64,000 bases of DNA. Source: Spirirestis rafaelensis WJT71-NPBG6. GTDB taxonomy: Bacteria > Cyanobacteriota > Cyanobacteriia > Cyanobacteriales > Nostocaceae. This document shows, piece by piece, positions 27,756 to 36,071 of the stretch (position 1 is its first letter; each line of letters starts with the position of its first letter). The notes below the pieces were generated by a model, which worked only from the letters and a program-made list of their open reading frames with translations, was not told where the DNA came from and made no database searches. The stretch covers positions 1-64,000 of the forward strand of contig JAHHID010000016.1 in the NCBI GenBank assembly GCA_019359015.1, written 5' to 3'. The position numbers were made by a program, and so were the translations under genes.

Positions 27756-28520
27756 ATGCGCCCTAAACGTAACTTTCAACCAAACTTCTGTTATCACATC
27801 ACCACCCGTTGTAATAACCGAGAATTTCGCCTGACACGCTTTGAATGTCGTGAAGTCTTACTTTATGCCATCAAAAAAGCACAGGAAAAGTATGGCTTTA
27901 AGCTTTATGCGCTGTGCATCATGAGCAATCATGTTCATTATCTGCTGGAACCGAAACAGCCAGAAGAATTACCCAAAATTATGCACTGGCTCAATTGGTA
28001 TACTGCTATGTGCTTTAATCGGATGCTGAAACGGACTGGGCATTTTTGGGAGAAGCGATACCACAGTACAGGCTTTGCGAATACCGATAAGCGAAGAGCA
28101 TTAAATACTTTGCGATATATCCACGCTAACCCCAAAGCTGCGGGAATACAGCAGGGCTTTTTCTATGAGTTTAGCAATTATGGTATTCATGACCGCCTGA
28201 GTAATGATGGCATTACCCAATGGCATCCGGCATTTTTAGAATTGGGGAGAAACTTGGAGGAATGCGCTAGTAAATACCGAGGATTTTGCAAGAAATATCG
28301 ACCCCAGTCAAAGCCAGAGAAAACGAATCATTGGGGTAGTCGCTTTTTGCCATCGATGACAAAGGGTGGTAAGTCGAAGAAGTCACCAGGGCAAATGAGT
28401 TTACCTTGGGATAAACAAAAAGTGACAGAAAGCACGGAGGTGCATGAAGTAGCAGAAAAGTTTATCTGCGCTAACGGCTTTAACCCGGCAGTGCCAGGTA
28501 TCGAATTTATGAAATGGTGA
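27756..28520 (+). CDS. REP-associated tyrosine transposase (Y1/HUH)
   Basis: The 254-aa protein from ATG 27756 (MRPKRNFQPNF) is a Y1 transposase of the REP-associated (RAYT) branch. It has the HUH motif SNHVHYLLEP and a tyrosine in LRYIHANPKAAG. HFWEKRYHSTGF is conserved in the branch. The C-terminal about 70 residues are basic and probably bind hairpin DNA. The frame is intact. RAYTs cut single-stranded palindromes and are often immobile, domesticated genes. The nearby palindrome is a possible substrate. Confidence 0.85.
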   Translation: MRPKRNFQPNFCYHITTRCNNREFRLTRFECREVLLYAIKKAQEKYGFKLYALCIMSNHVHYLLEPKQPEELPKIMHWLNWYTAMCFNRMLKRTGHFWEKRYHSTGFANTDKRRALNTLRYIHANPKAAGIQQGFFYEFSNYGIHDRLSNDGITQWHPAFLELGRNLEECASKYRGFCKKYRPQSKPEKTNHWGSRFLPSMTKGGKSKKSPGQMSLPWDKQKVTESTEVHEVAEKFICANGFNPAVPGIEFMKW

Positions 28521-28579
28521 TTACTTCGTGGAAAACAAGTCTGTAATAAATCTTTATAATATTCTGAAACGCTTAAATG

Positions 28580-30199
28580 TTACAAACAGTTTACAAGTCT
28601 CGATGCGAGAGAAGAGAACGAACTGAGCGGCAGTCCTGTTGTCGTTCGCGACTCGAGACTACTCGGGAGGTGTCCCTCAGGTGCTAAGGTGCTAAAAGTT
28701 ACATTTGAGTAATGAATCCAGCTATTATCCACTTTCCATCCAACGCGATCGCCAAACTTATCCCAGGCTTCTTCATAATACTCGCCGTCAGCCTTACCGC
28801 CACAGCTCAGGTAAATTTCCTTTTGAACGCTGAAGCCAAAACGCCCATTGCTATATTTTACCCACAAGCGGTCAATCGTGCGTAGGTCTGTACAGGGAAA
28901 GTTTAATAGTTCGTCTATCTCCAAGTAGTCATTTTCCTTTTTCCCTACAGCCTGAATCATCACCAGGTAAGTTTCATAGTCTGCTTCTTTCCATTTTTCT
29001 GCCTTCAATAAGTCGCGCAGCTTGGTGTAGTCTACACCCTTTTCTGAACTCAGGTCATCTTCTGTAGAGACGGGTGGGTAACTTGTAGAGACGCGATTAA
29101 TCGCGTCTAAGTGATCATGTATCGGTGCAACATCCTCATCTCTAAGTTTGAGGCTTTGCTGATATCGCTTCAAAATTTCCCAAGCACCATCACTGAGAAC
29201 AGGTTCATCTTCTAATGCGTCAGCTAGAGCTTCTTCATATTCTTGTAAACTCTGCTGAAACTCACGGATTGGTTGGAGAACTTCCTCTTCTATCTTTGTT
29301 GCTTTTTCTTGTGGATTTAATTTTAAATCTATTTGCTTACGATTTAAATGCCTGCGTCCTAACTTTGAGAAGCTATTCTTTTGAACTGAGAACGCACCAT
29401 TTTTCACACATTCTTCAACTTCTTTACGATATTCTAATTCTGAGCTGACTGGAGCATTCGCTAAACGTATTTTATAACCTTCTTTAACTGCATAAATTTC
29501 CGGTTTCATCGCTGGTTTTGCTTCCTGCACCTTGCGCTTGGCATATTCATGCAGTTCATCTACTGTAATTACACCATCGTTGTTAGTATCAGCAGCTCCC
29601 TTTTCAATCCCCTCAACTAAATAGCGGGTGTAAACTCCCCCTCCCGCATCTTCAAACGAGACTTGTGTAGCTGTTGAAGAAGTTAACACCGCTCTGCCTT
29701 CACCACCTAATTGAGCTTCGATTTCATTCTTAATACTGACAACAACAGCTTCTTTTGCACTCATCCCTGATGCAAAAGCACCGCTAAAGCAGCAGTCAAG
29801 AATTAACACTTGTCGCTTTGACTTGCTGCGACTCATGTAACGTTCATGAATAAAGTTCGCTTCTACTCCTGTTCCAATTGTCAATACTCCTTGAGAATTA
29901 ATTTGGGTAGTGTGGCTGACAAAGAACAAATCTCCGTCTTCATGTTTGTAACCGTGTCCAGAAAAATAAAGCAACAGTATGTCATCTTTTTGAGCTTTGT
30001 GCAGAAATAACTGCTCAATATGCGATCGCATGGTGTCTGAATCAGGATTAGGCAACAATTTTACTTCATCAAACCCGCCTATTTTTGAATCCAGCAAAAC
30101 CCGCTGCATTGCTTCGATGTCTTTAGCGACACCAGGTAATGGCTTTAACGGCTTAGATTGATACTCACTAATCCCAATCAGCAATGCATATTTTGCCAT
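28580..30199 (-). CDS. Caspase-family protease with EF-hand loop and C-terminal GUN4 domain
   Basis: The 539-aa protein begins with a p20-like caspase (orthocaspase) domain. The catalytic His82 is in LYFSGHG and Cys137 in LILDCCFSG. Residues 204-215 (DTNNDGVITVDE) form a canonical EF-hand calcium loop inside the caspase region. A coiled-coil linker (about 255-375) leads to a GUN4 domain (about 383-510: KLRDLLKAEKWKEADYET, FPCTDLRTIDRLWVKYS, FGDRVGW). GUN4 domains bind Mg-porphyrins, so bilin/porphyrin or calcium control of proteolysis is a reasonable inference. A dispersed palindrome is embedded in frame near residue 368. The last 25 residues are encoded by repeat-like DNA. Confidence 0.92.
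   Translation of the reverse strand: MAKYALLIGISEYQSKPLKPLPGVAKDIEAMQRVLLDSKIGGFDEVKLLPNPDSDTMRSHIEQLFLHKAQKDDILLLYFSGHGYKHEDGDLFFVSHTTQINSQGVLTIGTGVEANFIHERYMSRSKSKRQVLILDCCFSGAFASGMSAKEAVVVSIKNEIEAQLGGEGRAVLTSSTATQVSFEDAGGGVYTRYLVEGIEKGAADTNNDGVITVDELHEYAKRKVQEAKPAMKPEIYAVKEGYKIRLANAPVSSELEYRKEVEECVKNGAFSVQKNSFSKLGRRHLNRKQIDLKLNPQEKATKIEEEVLQPIREFQQSLQEYEEALADALEDEPVLSDGAWEILKRYQQSLKLRDEDVAPIHDHLDAINRVSTSYPPVSTEDDLSSEKGVDYTKLRDLLKAEKWKEADYETYLVMIQAVGKKENDYLEIDELLNFPCTDLRTIDRLWVKYSNGRFGFSVQKEIYLSCGGKADGEYYEEAWDKFGDRVGWKVDNSWIHYSNVTFSTLAPEGHLPSSLESRTTTGLPLSSFSSLASRLVNCL
28595..28661. repeat. REP-like palindromic DNA forming the 3' end of the caspase gene
   Basis: AGTCTCGA near 28597 pairs with TCGAGACT near 28653. 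Between them lie GAGAGAAGAG and GTTCGCGACTC blocks typical of dispersed repeats. This DNA encodes the Ser-rich tail after the GUN4 domain (SSLESRTTTGLPLSSFSS). Confidence 0.45.
29085..29108. repeat. GTAGAGACGCG palindrome inside the caspase coding region
   Basis: The 20-base core AGACGCGATTAATCGCGTCT occurs in frame and encodes LDAINRVST in the linker before the GUN4 domain. It is the same dispersed palindrome as at 46328 and 47605. Confidence 0.85.
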
Positions 30200-30280
30200 T
30201 TTGCTTGCTTAATTTTTAATATATGAATTTGCGATGCTTTTATATTTTATACAGTATAAAGGTTGCCGATTCCGCTGGAA

Positions 30281-30304
30281 AGACGCGATTAATCGTGTCT
30301 CTAC
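30281..30304. repeat. GTAGAGACGCG palindrome, intergenic copy
   Basis: AGACGCGATTAATCGTGTCTCTAC is one base from perfect. It lies in the gap upstream of the caspase gene. Confidence 0.75.
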
Positions 30305-30401
30305 ATTCTTTTTCGGAGATGTCTTTTAATTATAGTTAGTTACGCTGTCGCTAACACACACTATAAACTACTAGTCTGTCAAACTCATTTTGACGGTTAG
30401 A

Positions 30402-30427
30402 AAGACGCGATAAATCGCCATCTCTAC
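30402..30427. repeat. GTAGAGACGCG palindrome, degenerate copy
   Basis: GAAAGACGCGATAAATCGCC is followed by ATCTCTAC. This decayed family member sits just after the EAL gene stop. Confidence 0.6.
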
Positions 30428-30463
30428 AGAAAATCTATCCGTCAATTGATTTTTAATGCATTA

Positions 30464-31903
30464 CTACATACTTTTGTTTTCTAAAAGCAGCTTTCTCAAC
30501 AACTCTGCTTTATCAAAACTAAGGCGATAAATTTCCGGTTTTGGCTTACCAACAATATGTCCTTGAATATAGTTCACACCTATTTCTTTTAATCTATGCA
30601 AGCTAATGGGAGTAGTCTCATCCACACCTTCAACAATCACATTTGATGGATTCAAATTATTTGCTCCGACAAGTTCGTGAACAAAGCGAATAATAATCTC
30701 ACTAGTTCGGTGATGAAGAATTTCACGATCAATTTTCACATGGCATGGATTCAATCCTGCTAAACGAGAGACTGAAGAATAGCCCACTCCAAAATCATCA
30801 ATGGCAAATCTAATCTGAAATTTGCGTACATATTCTAAAAGTTTATTTTTGAAAGTTTTCAAAGGATACTTGAGACGAATACCATCTTTATAATGTGGTA
30901 CTTCGGCTTTTTCCGAAATTTCTAATATGAGGTTTCTTGGTGAAATCACTTTATCTTTGAGAATCTGGCGTACTGTTTCAAAGTATGCTGTCTGCATCAA
31001 AGATTCTGGATAAACGTTAACTGATAAAGGGACAATATCATGGGATCTATTTTGTTTGGCTCTTTGTCTAGCCTCTAGATAACTTTTAGTGGCAACTATG
31101 AGAAAATATCGGTCAAGTTCAATCATGAAATCATGTCGCCATAATTCTGCGGCTTCAAATAAATCAGAAGGTGCGGTTAAGCTATCTGGATTTCTGGCTA
31201 AGGCTTCCCAACCGCTAATAAATAAGTCTTCTGGATCTAAATGCAGTACTGGTTCAAAGAATACAATCATTCGTTGAAGACGTTCACGGAATAATTGAAA
31301 TCTTTTTTGATGCAGTGATGCAGAAACAAAGCCAAAATCTCTCTTTAAATCATCAAGAATAATCGCTTCAACTAATGCAGGCTCAAGTGGTTTTTTGTGA
31401 CAAGCTTGATAAAAACTAGATAAAATTCTGCCGAATGCATCTCCTAAAAGATATGAATCTTGTTTTAAACCGCAAACAACCATAACTTCAGCTTTTTGCG
31501 GTGATTGCAGCGGTATAACAACAAGAGCTTTAACAATACCGTTTTTAGTTTTATAGGTTTTATAACTTCCATGATGACCGGGATGAAATACTGATTTATC
31601 AAAAATAATCGGAAAAATTATTGATTTTAAATTTTCCAGATAAGCATCTTCTTCTATATCTTCAGCTAAATAATTTTGTGATTTAATAACCCAGTTATCT
31701 TCACCGCGATCGCCTAAAACAAAAACGAAATCTGCTTGCGATGATTTTTGAATTATTTCTAAGATATGAATTGCTATTTCATTAGTTAAACTATTATTTA
31801 CAAAATCTGTAAGTCGTGTAATTAAACTATTTATAAAAGGTTCGTAAGGTTCTAGAAAGTTATGCAGATAATAAGCTGGAGAATGTATAACTACGTCTGT
31901 CAT
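30464..31903 (-). CDS. EAL-domain protein (probable c-di-GMP phosphodiesterase)
   Basis: The 479-aa protein has an N-terminal GAF-like sensory region (about 40-175) and an EAL domain (about 215-470). The EAL signature is SGWEALARN, and the metal and catalytic residues are visible: Asn in LSVNVYPES, Glu in LILEISE, the Asp pair in FAIDDFGVGYSS, Lys in VKIDREIL, Glu in VIVEGVD and Gln in YIQGH. This is compatible with active c-di-GMP hydrolysis, although DDFGTG is DDFGVG. There is no GGDEF domain. It lies upstream of the caspase gene but 265 bases apart. Confidence 0.9.
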   Translation of the reverse strand: MTDVVIHSPAYYLHNFLEPYEPFINSLITRLTDFVNNSLTNEIAIHILEIIQKSSQADFVFVLGDRGEDNWVIKSQNYLAEDIEEDAYLENLKSIIFPIIFDKSVFHPGHHGSYKTYKTKNGIVKALVVIPLQSPQKAEVMVVCGLKQDSYLLGDAFGRILSSFYQACHKKPLEPALVEAIILDDLKRDFGFVSASLHQKRFQLFRERLQRMIVFFEPVLHLDPEDLFISGWEALARNPDSLTAPSDLFEAAELWRHDFMIELDRYFLIVATKSYLEARQRAKQNRSHDIVPLSVNVYPESLMQTAYFETVRQILKDKVISPRNLILEISEKAEVPHYKDGIRLKYPLKTFKNKLLEYVRKFQIRFAIDDFGVGYSSVSRLAGLNPCHVKIDREILHHRTSEIIIRFVHELVGANNLNPSNVIVEGVDETTPISLHRLKEIGVNYIQGHIVGKPKPEIYRLSFDKAELLRKLLLENKSM

Positions 31904-32160
31904 GCTTTTTTATAATATCATGTTTAGGTATGACATCAATTATTGTCATTCCTACATGAATCATGCAAGTTAGAAATTTTACTTAGTAAATTTCAAAATT
32001 AATAATAACGCAAATGGGTGATCTGAAGTTTTTTAATGCTCGGCTTACTATAGGCGATGAGGCGTGAAATTTTGGCGTTTTCATATTTAAAGCGATCGCC
32101 CAAGATAAACTTAATTACATCCCAGGCGATCGCTTTTTGTTTTGCTATTAAAATTGAAAA
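31904..32160. other. Non-coding region between EAL gene and tRNA-Ser
   Basis: It contains a short inverted repeat (ATGACA..TGTCAT near 31932-31950) upstream of the EAL gene and two HIP1-like sites. No gene is seen. Confidence 0.4.
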
Positions 32161-32245
32161 CGGAGAGACAGGGATTCGAACCCTGGTTAAGTTGCCCTAA
32201 ACAGCATTTCCAGTGCTGCGCCTTCAACCACTCGGCCATCTCTCC
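32161..32245 (-). tRNA. tRNA-Ser (anticodon GGA)
   Basis: On the minus strand a GGAGAGA/TCTCTCC acceptor stem with discriminator G, a long variable arm and anticodon loop CTGGAAA give a class II tRNA-Ser(GGA). GGTTCGAATCC marks the T arm. CCA is not encoded. Confidence 0.95.
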
Positions 32246-32334
32246 AGATGCCACAATTGATAATCCTACTATAGAACCCGAAAAAGTGCAAATATATTTT
32301 TTAATGGGTATGGGTAAAGGGTAAAGGGTAAAGG

Positions 32335-32670
32335 GGAAAAGCCCCATAATGACGGCAGGTGCGTGACTGCCGGGAAACTCGCGTATAGCGCAGTGGCTCC
32401 CCTTGGCGCTAGCGTCTCCCTCATAGAGAGGCTACGCGAACACCAACGCACTGCCTCCCCAATGCCCCATGCCCAATGACGGCAGATGCTCCACTTGGGG
32501 AGACCCCTTGGAGAAGCGCCTCTCTATGAGGGAGAAGACCCTTACGGGTGACGCTCCTGCGTCGCTAACGCTACGAAGATAGGCAGTTACTCTACTTGGG
32601 GAGACCCCTTGGAGAAGCGCCTCTCTATGAGGGAGAAGACCGTACTGCCTCACCGCACTGCCTCCCCCAT
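32335..32670. repeat. Dispersed GC-rich repeat block upstream of the ferredoxin
   Basis: It contains two near-identical copies of the block CTTGGGGAGACCCCTTGGAG (32493 and 32597), each followed by CGCCTCTCTATGAGGGAGAAG. Further GACGGCAGG and CAACGCACTGCCTCC blocks accompany them. Frames in this block are repeat artefacts. Confidence 0.75.
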
Positions 32671-32695
32671 GCCCAATTCCCAATCTAAAATTAAT

Positions 32696-33064
32696 ATGTC
32701 TGATACATACACAATTAAAGTTCGCGATCGCGCTTCTGGCAAAGAATATACCCTGGAAGTACCAGAAGACCGCTACATCCTCCACAGCGGCGAGAAACAA
32801 GGGGTAGAGCTGCCGTTTTCTTGTCGTAATGGGGCTTGTACCACTTGTGCTGTCCGAGTGCTCTCAGGAGAAATTTATCAACCGGAAGCGATCGGGCTTT
32901 CCCCAGAGTTGCAGCGTCAAGGCTATGCGCTGTTATGTGTCAGTTACGCACGTTCTGATTTGTACGTGGAGACACAAGACGAAGATGAAGTTTATGAACT
33001 TCAGTTTGGGCGCTATTTTGCAAGAGGTAAAGTTAAAGCGGGTTTACCTTTAGATGAAGATTAA
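32696..33064 (+). CDS. Plant-type [2Fe-2S] ferredoxin, FdC2-like with C-terminal extension
   Basis: The 122-aa protein binds one 2Fe-2S cluster through CRNGACTTC (Cys-X4-Cys-X2-Cys) plus the later Cys in LLCVSY. After the cluster region it ends with ETQDEDEVYELQFGRYFARG, the hallmark extension of plant FdC2 and its cyanobacterial homologues. FdC2-type proteins are not the main photosynthetic electron carrier and have different redox partners. I chose ATG 32696 (MSDTYTIKVRDR); upstream frame is repeat DNA. Confidence 0.92.
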   Translation: MSDTYTIKVRDRASGKEYTLEVPEDRYILHSGEKQGVELPFSCRNGACTTCAVRVLSGEIYQPEAIGLSPELQRQGYALLCVSYARSDLYVETQDEDEVYELQFGRYFARGKVKAGLPLDED

Positions 33065-33066
33065 TA

Positions 33067-33185
33067 AGTAGTTAGTTGTTGGTTGTTATTTGTGAGTTGA
33101 TAGTAGTTAGTTGTTGTCAAAAATTACTACTAACCACTAACCACTAACAATTAATCACTAACTACTAACCAATAACCAATAACCA
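33067..33185. repeat. AGTTAGTTGTTG / ACTAACCACTAACC low-complexity inverted repeat
   Basis: A TAGTTAGTTGTTGG-rich left part is complementary to an ACTAACCACTAACAA-rich right part. It is non-coding and of the same type as 14342-14450. A small hairpin may end the ferredoxin transcript. Confidence 0.5.
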
Positions 33186-33707
33186 ATGATTAAAATCATA
33201 ATTTTAGCTTGCCTGTTACTTTTAGCCAGCTGTCAACCTAAAACCCCGCTTGTGGACAATCAGCCCTTAGTGAAAGTAGCGCGGGTGGTGAGTGGGCAAA
33301 CGTTGGAGGTGTTAGGCTTGGCAGAGCAACCCAATTTGATTTCTCAGGTGCGGTTGGTTGGTATAGAAGCCCCAGATTTGCGCCAGCGTCCGTGGGGAGA
33401 TGCGGCGAAAGATGCGTTAGAGATGATAATTGGCGGTGCAGAACAATATGTAAAGCTGGAGTTTGACATTCAAGCCAAAGACAAAATCGGGCGGACTTTG
33501 GCTTATGTATGGAAAGATAAGGTGTTGTTGAATGAACGGCTAGTTAAACAAGGAAATGTGCTGTTTGTTGCGCGATCGCCTAATCATAAATACGACCAAC
33601 TTTTAGATCGCGCCCAACAATCAGCTAGACTCATGGGACAAGGAATTTGGAACCCTGAAAAACCCATGCGTCTGGCTCCCGCTGATTTCCGCCGTCAAAA
33701 TCGCTAG
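33186..33707 (+). CDS. Thermonuclease-family lipoprotein (SNase-like)
   Basis: The 173-aa protein has a lipoprotein signal (IILACLLLLASCQPK, Cys16) and a staphylococcal-nuclease fold. Signatures are VRLVGIEAPDLRQRPWGDAA, KLEFDIQAKDKIGRTLAYVW and LLNERLVKQGNVLFV. The catalytic Arg/Glu/Arg set appears mostly kept (VRLVGIEAPD, GRTLAYVW), but I cannot confirm activity. It is predicted to be anchored at the cell surface or in the periplasm. Confidence 0.88.
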   Translation: MIKIIILACLLLLASCQPKTPLVDNQPLVKVARVVSGQTLEVLGLAEQPNLISQVRLVGIEAPDLRQRPWGDAAKDALEMIIGGAEQYVKLEFDIQAKDKIGRTLAYVWKDKVLLNERLVKQGNVLFVARSPNHKYDQLLDRAQQSARLMGQGIWNPEKPMRLAPADFRRQNR

Positions 33708-34095
33708 GGAAATTTTAAACTAATTTTGTAGTGACGCAACATCGACGTACAATTACGACTTACGCAAAACTCTTGAAAAACAAAAAGAGTTTTTGCGTAA
33801 GTTCTGATAGTAAAAGTTTTATTAAAGTGAACTGATAGTTTCTACTCTGCGTACTCCAAAGCGATATAAACATAACACAGTAGAATTTGAATCAGATACC
33901 GTATTTAGCGATCGCTTCTAAATGGTACAGTGAAGCAGCCTACGTGGTGACGGTGTAACGCGCCATAAACTACTGGCTTGAAAAAGTGCTGATTACTCAG
34001 TCAAGCCGATAACTAAGCAAGTTTTTGAGTGTCCTAGTATATGTAGTTCATGATGGTTGATGACTACTTGACAACTAACGACTAACCACCAACTA
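33708..34095. other. Non-coding gap with a small palindromic element
   Basis: Apart from the palindrome at 33758-33802 no gene is visible. The final 40 bases are ACTAAC-type low-complexity repeats leading into the IMPase start. Confidence 0.45.
33758..33802. repeat. 45-bp palindrome with ACTTACGCAA ends
   Basis: ACTTACGCAAAACTCTT (33758-33774) pairs with AAGAGTTTTTGCGTAAGT (33785-33802), one bulged base. Its outer ends match the termini of the 149-bp MITE, suggesting a common transposase or an internally deleted relative. Confidence 0.75.
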
Positions 34096-34908
34096 ATGAC
34101 TAATTTACAAATCTTCCTAGATATTGCTACAGAAGCAGCATTAGCTGCCGGTGTCGTTTTGCAAGGTTACTTGGGTAAGTTAGAAGATGCAATTACCGAA
34201 AAAGGACGCCCCGGTGATTTAGTCACCGCTGCTGATAAAGCTTCGGAAGTAGTAGTTTTAGATATTTTGCGTCGCCACTTTCCAGAACACTCAATTTTAG
34301 CGGAAGAATCAGGTAAGTTAGGAAATCAAGACAATGAATTTCTCTGGGCGATCGACCCGCTAGATGGTACAACTAACTACGCTCACCAATATCCATTTTT
34401 TGCGGTTTCCATTGGGCTGTTAATTAATGGCGTTCCGCAAGTGGGTGTGATTTATGACCCATTCCACGATGAATTATTCCGTGGAGCCACGAATTTGGGA
34501 GCAACGCGCAACCGTCGTCCTATCAAAGTTTCCGAAACTTCCGAACTAAGTAAAAGTTTGTTAGTTACGGGATTTGCTTACGATCGCCGCGAAACATCTG
34601 ACAATAATTATGCTGAATTTTGTCACCTCACCCACCTAACGCAAGGAGTTAGACGCAGTGGTTCCGCATCTTTAGATTTAGCACATGTCGCCTGTGGACG
34701 TTTGGATGGCTATTGGGAAAGAGGTCTTTCACCTTGGGATATTGCCGCTGGCATCATTTTATTACAAGAAGCTGGCGGTAAAGTTACCGCTTACGATCGC
34801 ACTCCTTTAAAAATTGAGTCTGGTAGAATTCTCGCCACCAACGGTCACATCCACGACAGCCTAAGTCAGGAATTACAACAAGTTCCCCCCCTGTCAGCAT
34901 GGCGATGA
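34096..34908 (+). CDS. suhB: Inositol monophosphatase family protein
   Basis: The 270-aa Mg-dependent phosphatase has the metal-site motifs LAEESG, WAIDPLDGTTNYAHQYPF and SPWDIAAGIILLQEAGG, so its fold and active site are complete. Substrates may be inositol-1-phosphate or related sugar phosphates; in some cyanobacteria homologues act on other small phosphates. It is monocistronic. Confidence 0.93.
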   Translation: MTNLQIFLDIATEAALAAGVVLQGYLGKLEDAITEKGRPGDLVTAADKASEVVVLDILRRHFPEHSILAEESGKLGNQDNEFLWAIDPLDGTTNYAHQYPFFAVSIGLLINGVPQVGVIYDPFHDELFRGATNLGATRNRRPIKVSETSELSKSLLVTGFAYDRRETSDNNYAEFCHLTHLTQGVRRSGSASLDLAHVACGRLDGYWERGLSPWDIAAGIILLQEAGGKVTAYDRTPLKIESGRILATNGHIHDSLSQELQQVPPLSAWR

Positions 34909-34929
34909 GGGGAAACGGGGGAGTGGGGG

Positions 34930-35035
34930 CAGGGAAGCAGGGGAAGCAGGGGGAGCAGGGGGAGCAGGGGGAGCAGGGGGAGAGAATTTTGCCCCATGCC
35001 CAATGCCCAATGCCCAATGCCCAATGCCCAATTTA
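34930..35035. repeat. AGCAGGGGG and ATGCCCA tandem repeats
   Basis: About five 9-bp AGCAGGGGG units (34936-34980) are followed by about six 7-bp ATGCCCA units (34995-35032). They are non-coding. Confidence 0.8.
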
Positions 35036-35105
35036 TAGCCATTTTTCAGAAGCAAAGTACACTAGTAAAATCTAATGGACTGCTTGGTGCAAAGCTTCTT
35101 TGTAT

Positions 35106-36071
35106 ATGTCTTTGAAAATAGATCGTGGACTGTTTAAATACGATTTCATAGATTATCACGCAATTTTGGGCGTTTCCGTGGATGCGGATGTAAAAGATAT
35201 CCGCAAATGTTATTTGAAAATCGCCCGTCGTCTGCACCCTGATAGTAATGCTACCGCTAGCCCTACTGAGAAACAGCAGAAGAGTGAGTTGTTATCAAAG
35301 TGGGTTAATCCAGCTTATGAAAAGCTGTCAAGCGATCGCACCCGTGCAGAATATATGGTAGTTTTGTCGCAAATGGGCAAACGCTTGGTACAAGAATCGT
35401 CTTCGGTGGAACTGAACACCGATTTGGCTAGGCAGTTAGCTAGTGTACCAAATGTTGATCACGTATACAAAAGTGCGATCGCTAAAATTGCCGAAACTCA
35501 ATATGACTCTTTAGAAAAAGTACTACAAATCGTTGCTCATATCAGTGAGTTAAATTTAGTTTACTTAATGCGGACTGCGGGTAAATCATTTGCAGCTGCT
35601 TCACAGCAAGCAGCTCAAAGCAAAATTAACACAAGTGCCCCTAGCTCAAATAAAACTACTAATACACCTTCCCCTGCCCCAGTAGCCCCACCAAAAGAAG
35701 AATCGGTCGCGATTCAGTATTTACGTCGCGCCCAAGAATTGCTCGGAAAAAATCAATTGGCACAAGCTAGGGTAGAATTGCAAGATGCCATAAAACTAGA
35801 GCCTAATAATAGTCGCTGCCATAGCTTGATCGGAGTGGTGTATTTGAAGCAAAATCAAAGCACAATGGCAAAGGTTCACTTTGACCGCGCTCTGCAACTA
35901 GACCCTAATGACGAAACCGCATTGAAGGGTAAACGCGTACTAGAACAGGCTTTGGCACAAAAACCAGGTGGTTCTAAAGTGACTTCATCCTCAAATAATG
36001 GGGGTAAGCAATCAGATAAATCTGGCAATGGCGGTTTATTTGGCGGTTTGTTTGGTGGGAAGAAAAAATAA
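35106..36071 (+). CDS. J-domain protein with C-terminal TPR repeats
   Basis: The protein (321 aa from ATG 35106) has an N-terminal J domain (about 14-85) with the HPD motif (ARRLHPDSN). A Ser/Pro/Thr linker (about 175-195) leads to two or three TPRs (about 200-275) and a Gly/Phe-rich tail (GGLFGGLFGG). J domains stimulate Hsp70 ATPase, and the TPRs may bind clients. Its stop codon overlaps the hisZ start (TAATG), so translation of hisZ is probably coupled. Confidence 0.9.
   Translation: MSLKIDRGLFKYDFIDYHAILGVSVDADVKDIRKCYLKIARRLHPDSNATASPTEKQQKSELLSKWVNPAYEKLSSDRTRAEYMVVLSQMGKRLVQESSSVELNTDLARQLASVPNVDHVYKSAIAKIAETQYDSLEKVLQIVAHISELNLVYLMRTAGKSFAAASQQAAQSKINTSAPSSNKTTNTPSPAPVAPPKEESVAIQYLRRAQELLGKNQLAQARVELQDAIKLEPNNSRCHSLIGVVYLKQNQSTMAKVHFDRALQLDPNDETALKGKRVLEQALAQKPGGSKVTSSSNNGGKQSDKSGNGGLFGGLFGGKKK

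Noticed and set aside
33186-33707. A toxin or defence nuclease
   Set aside because: The SNase-like protein has a lipoprotein signal and no immunity gene nearby, so a housekeeping exported nuclease is simpler.
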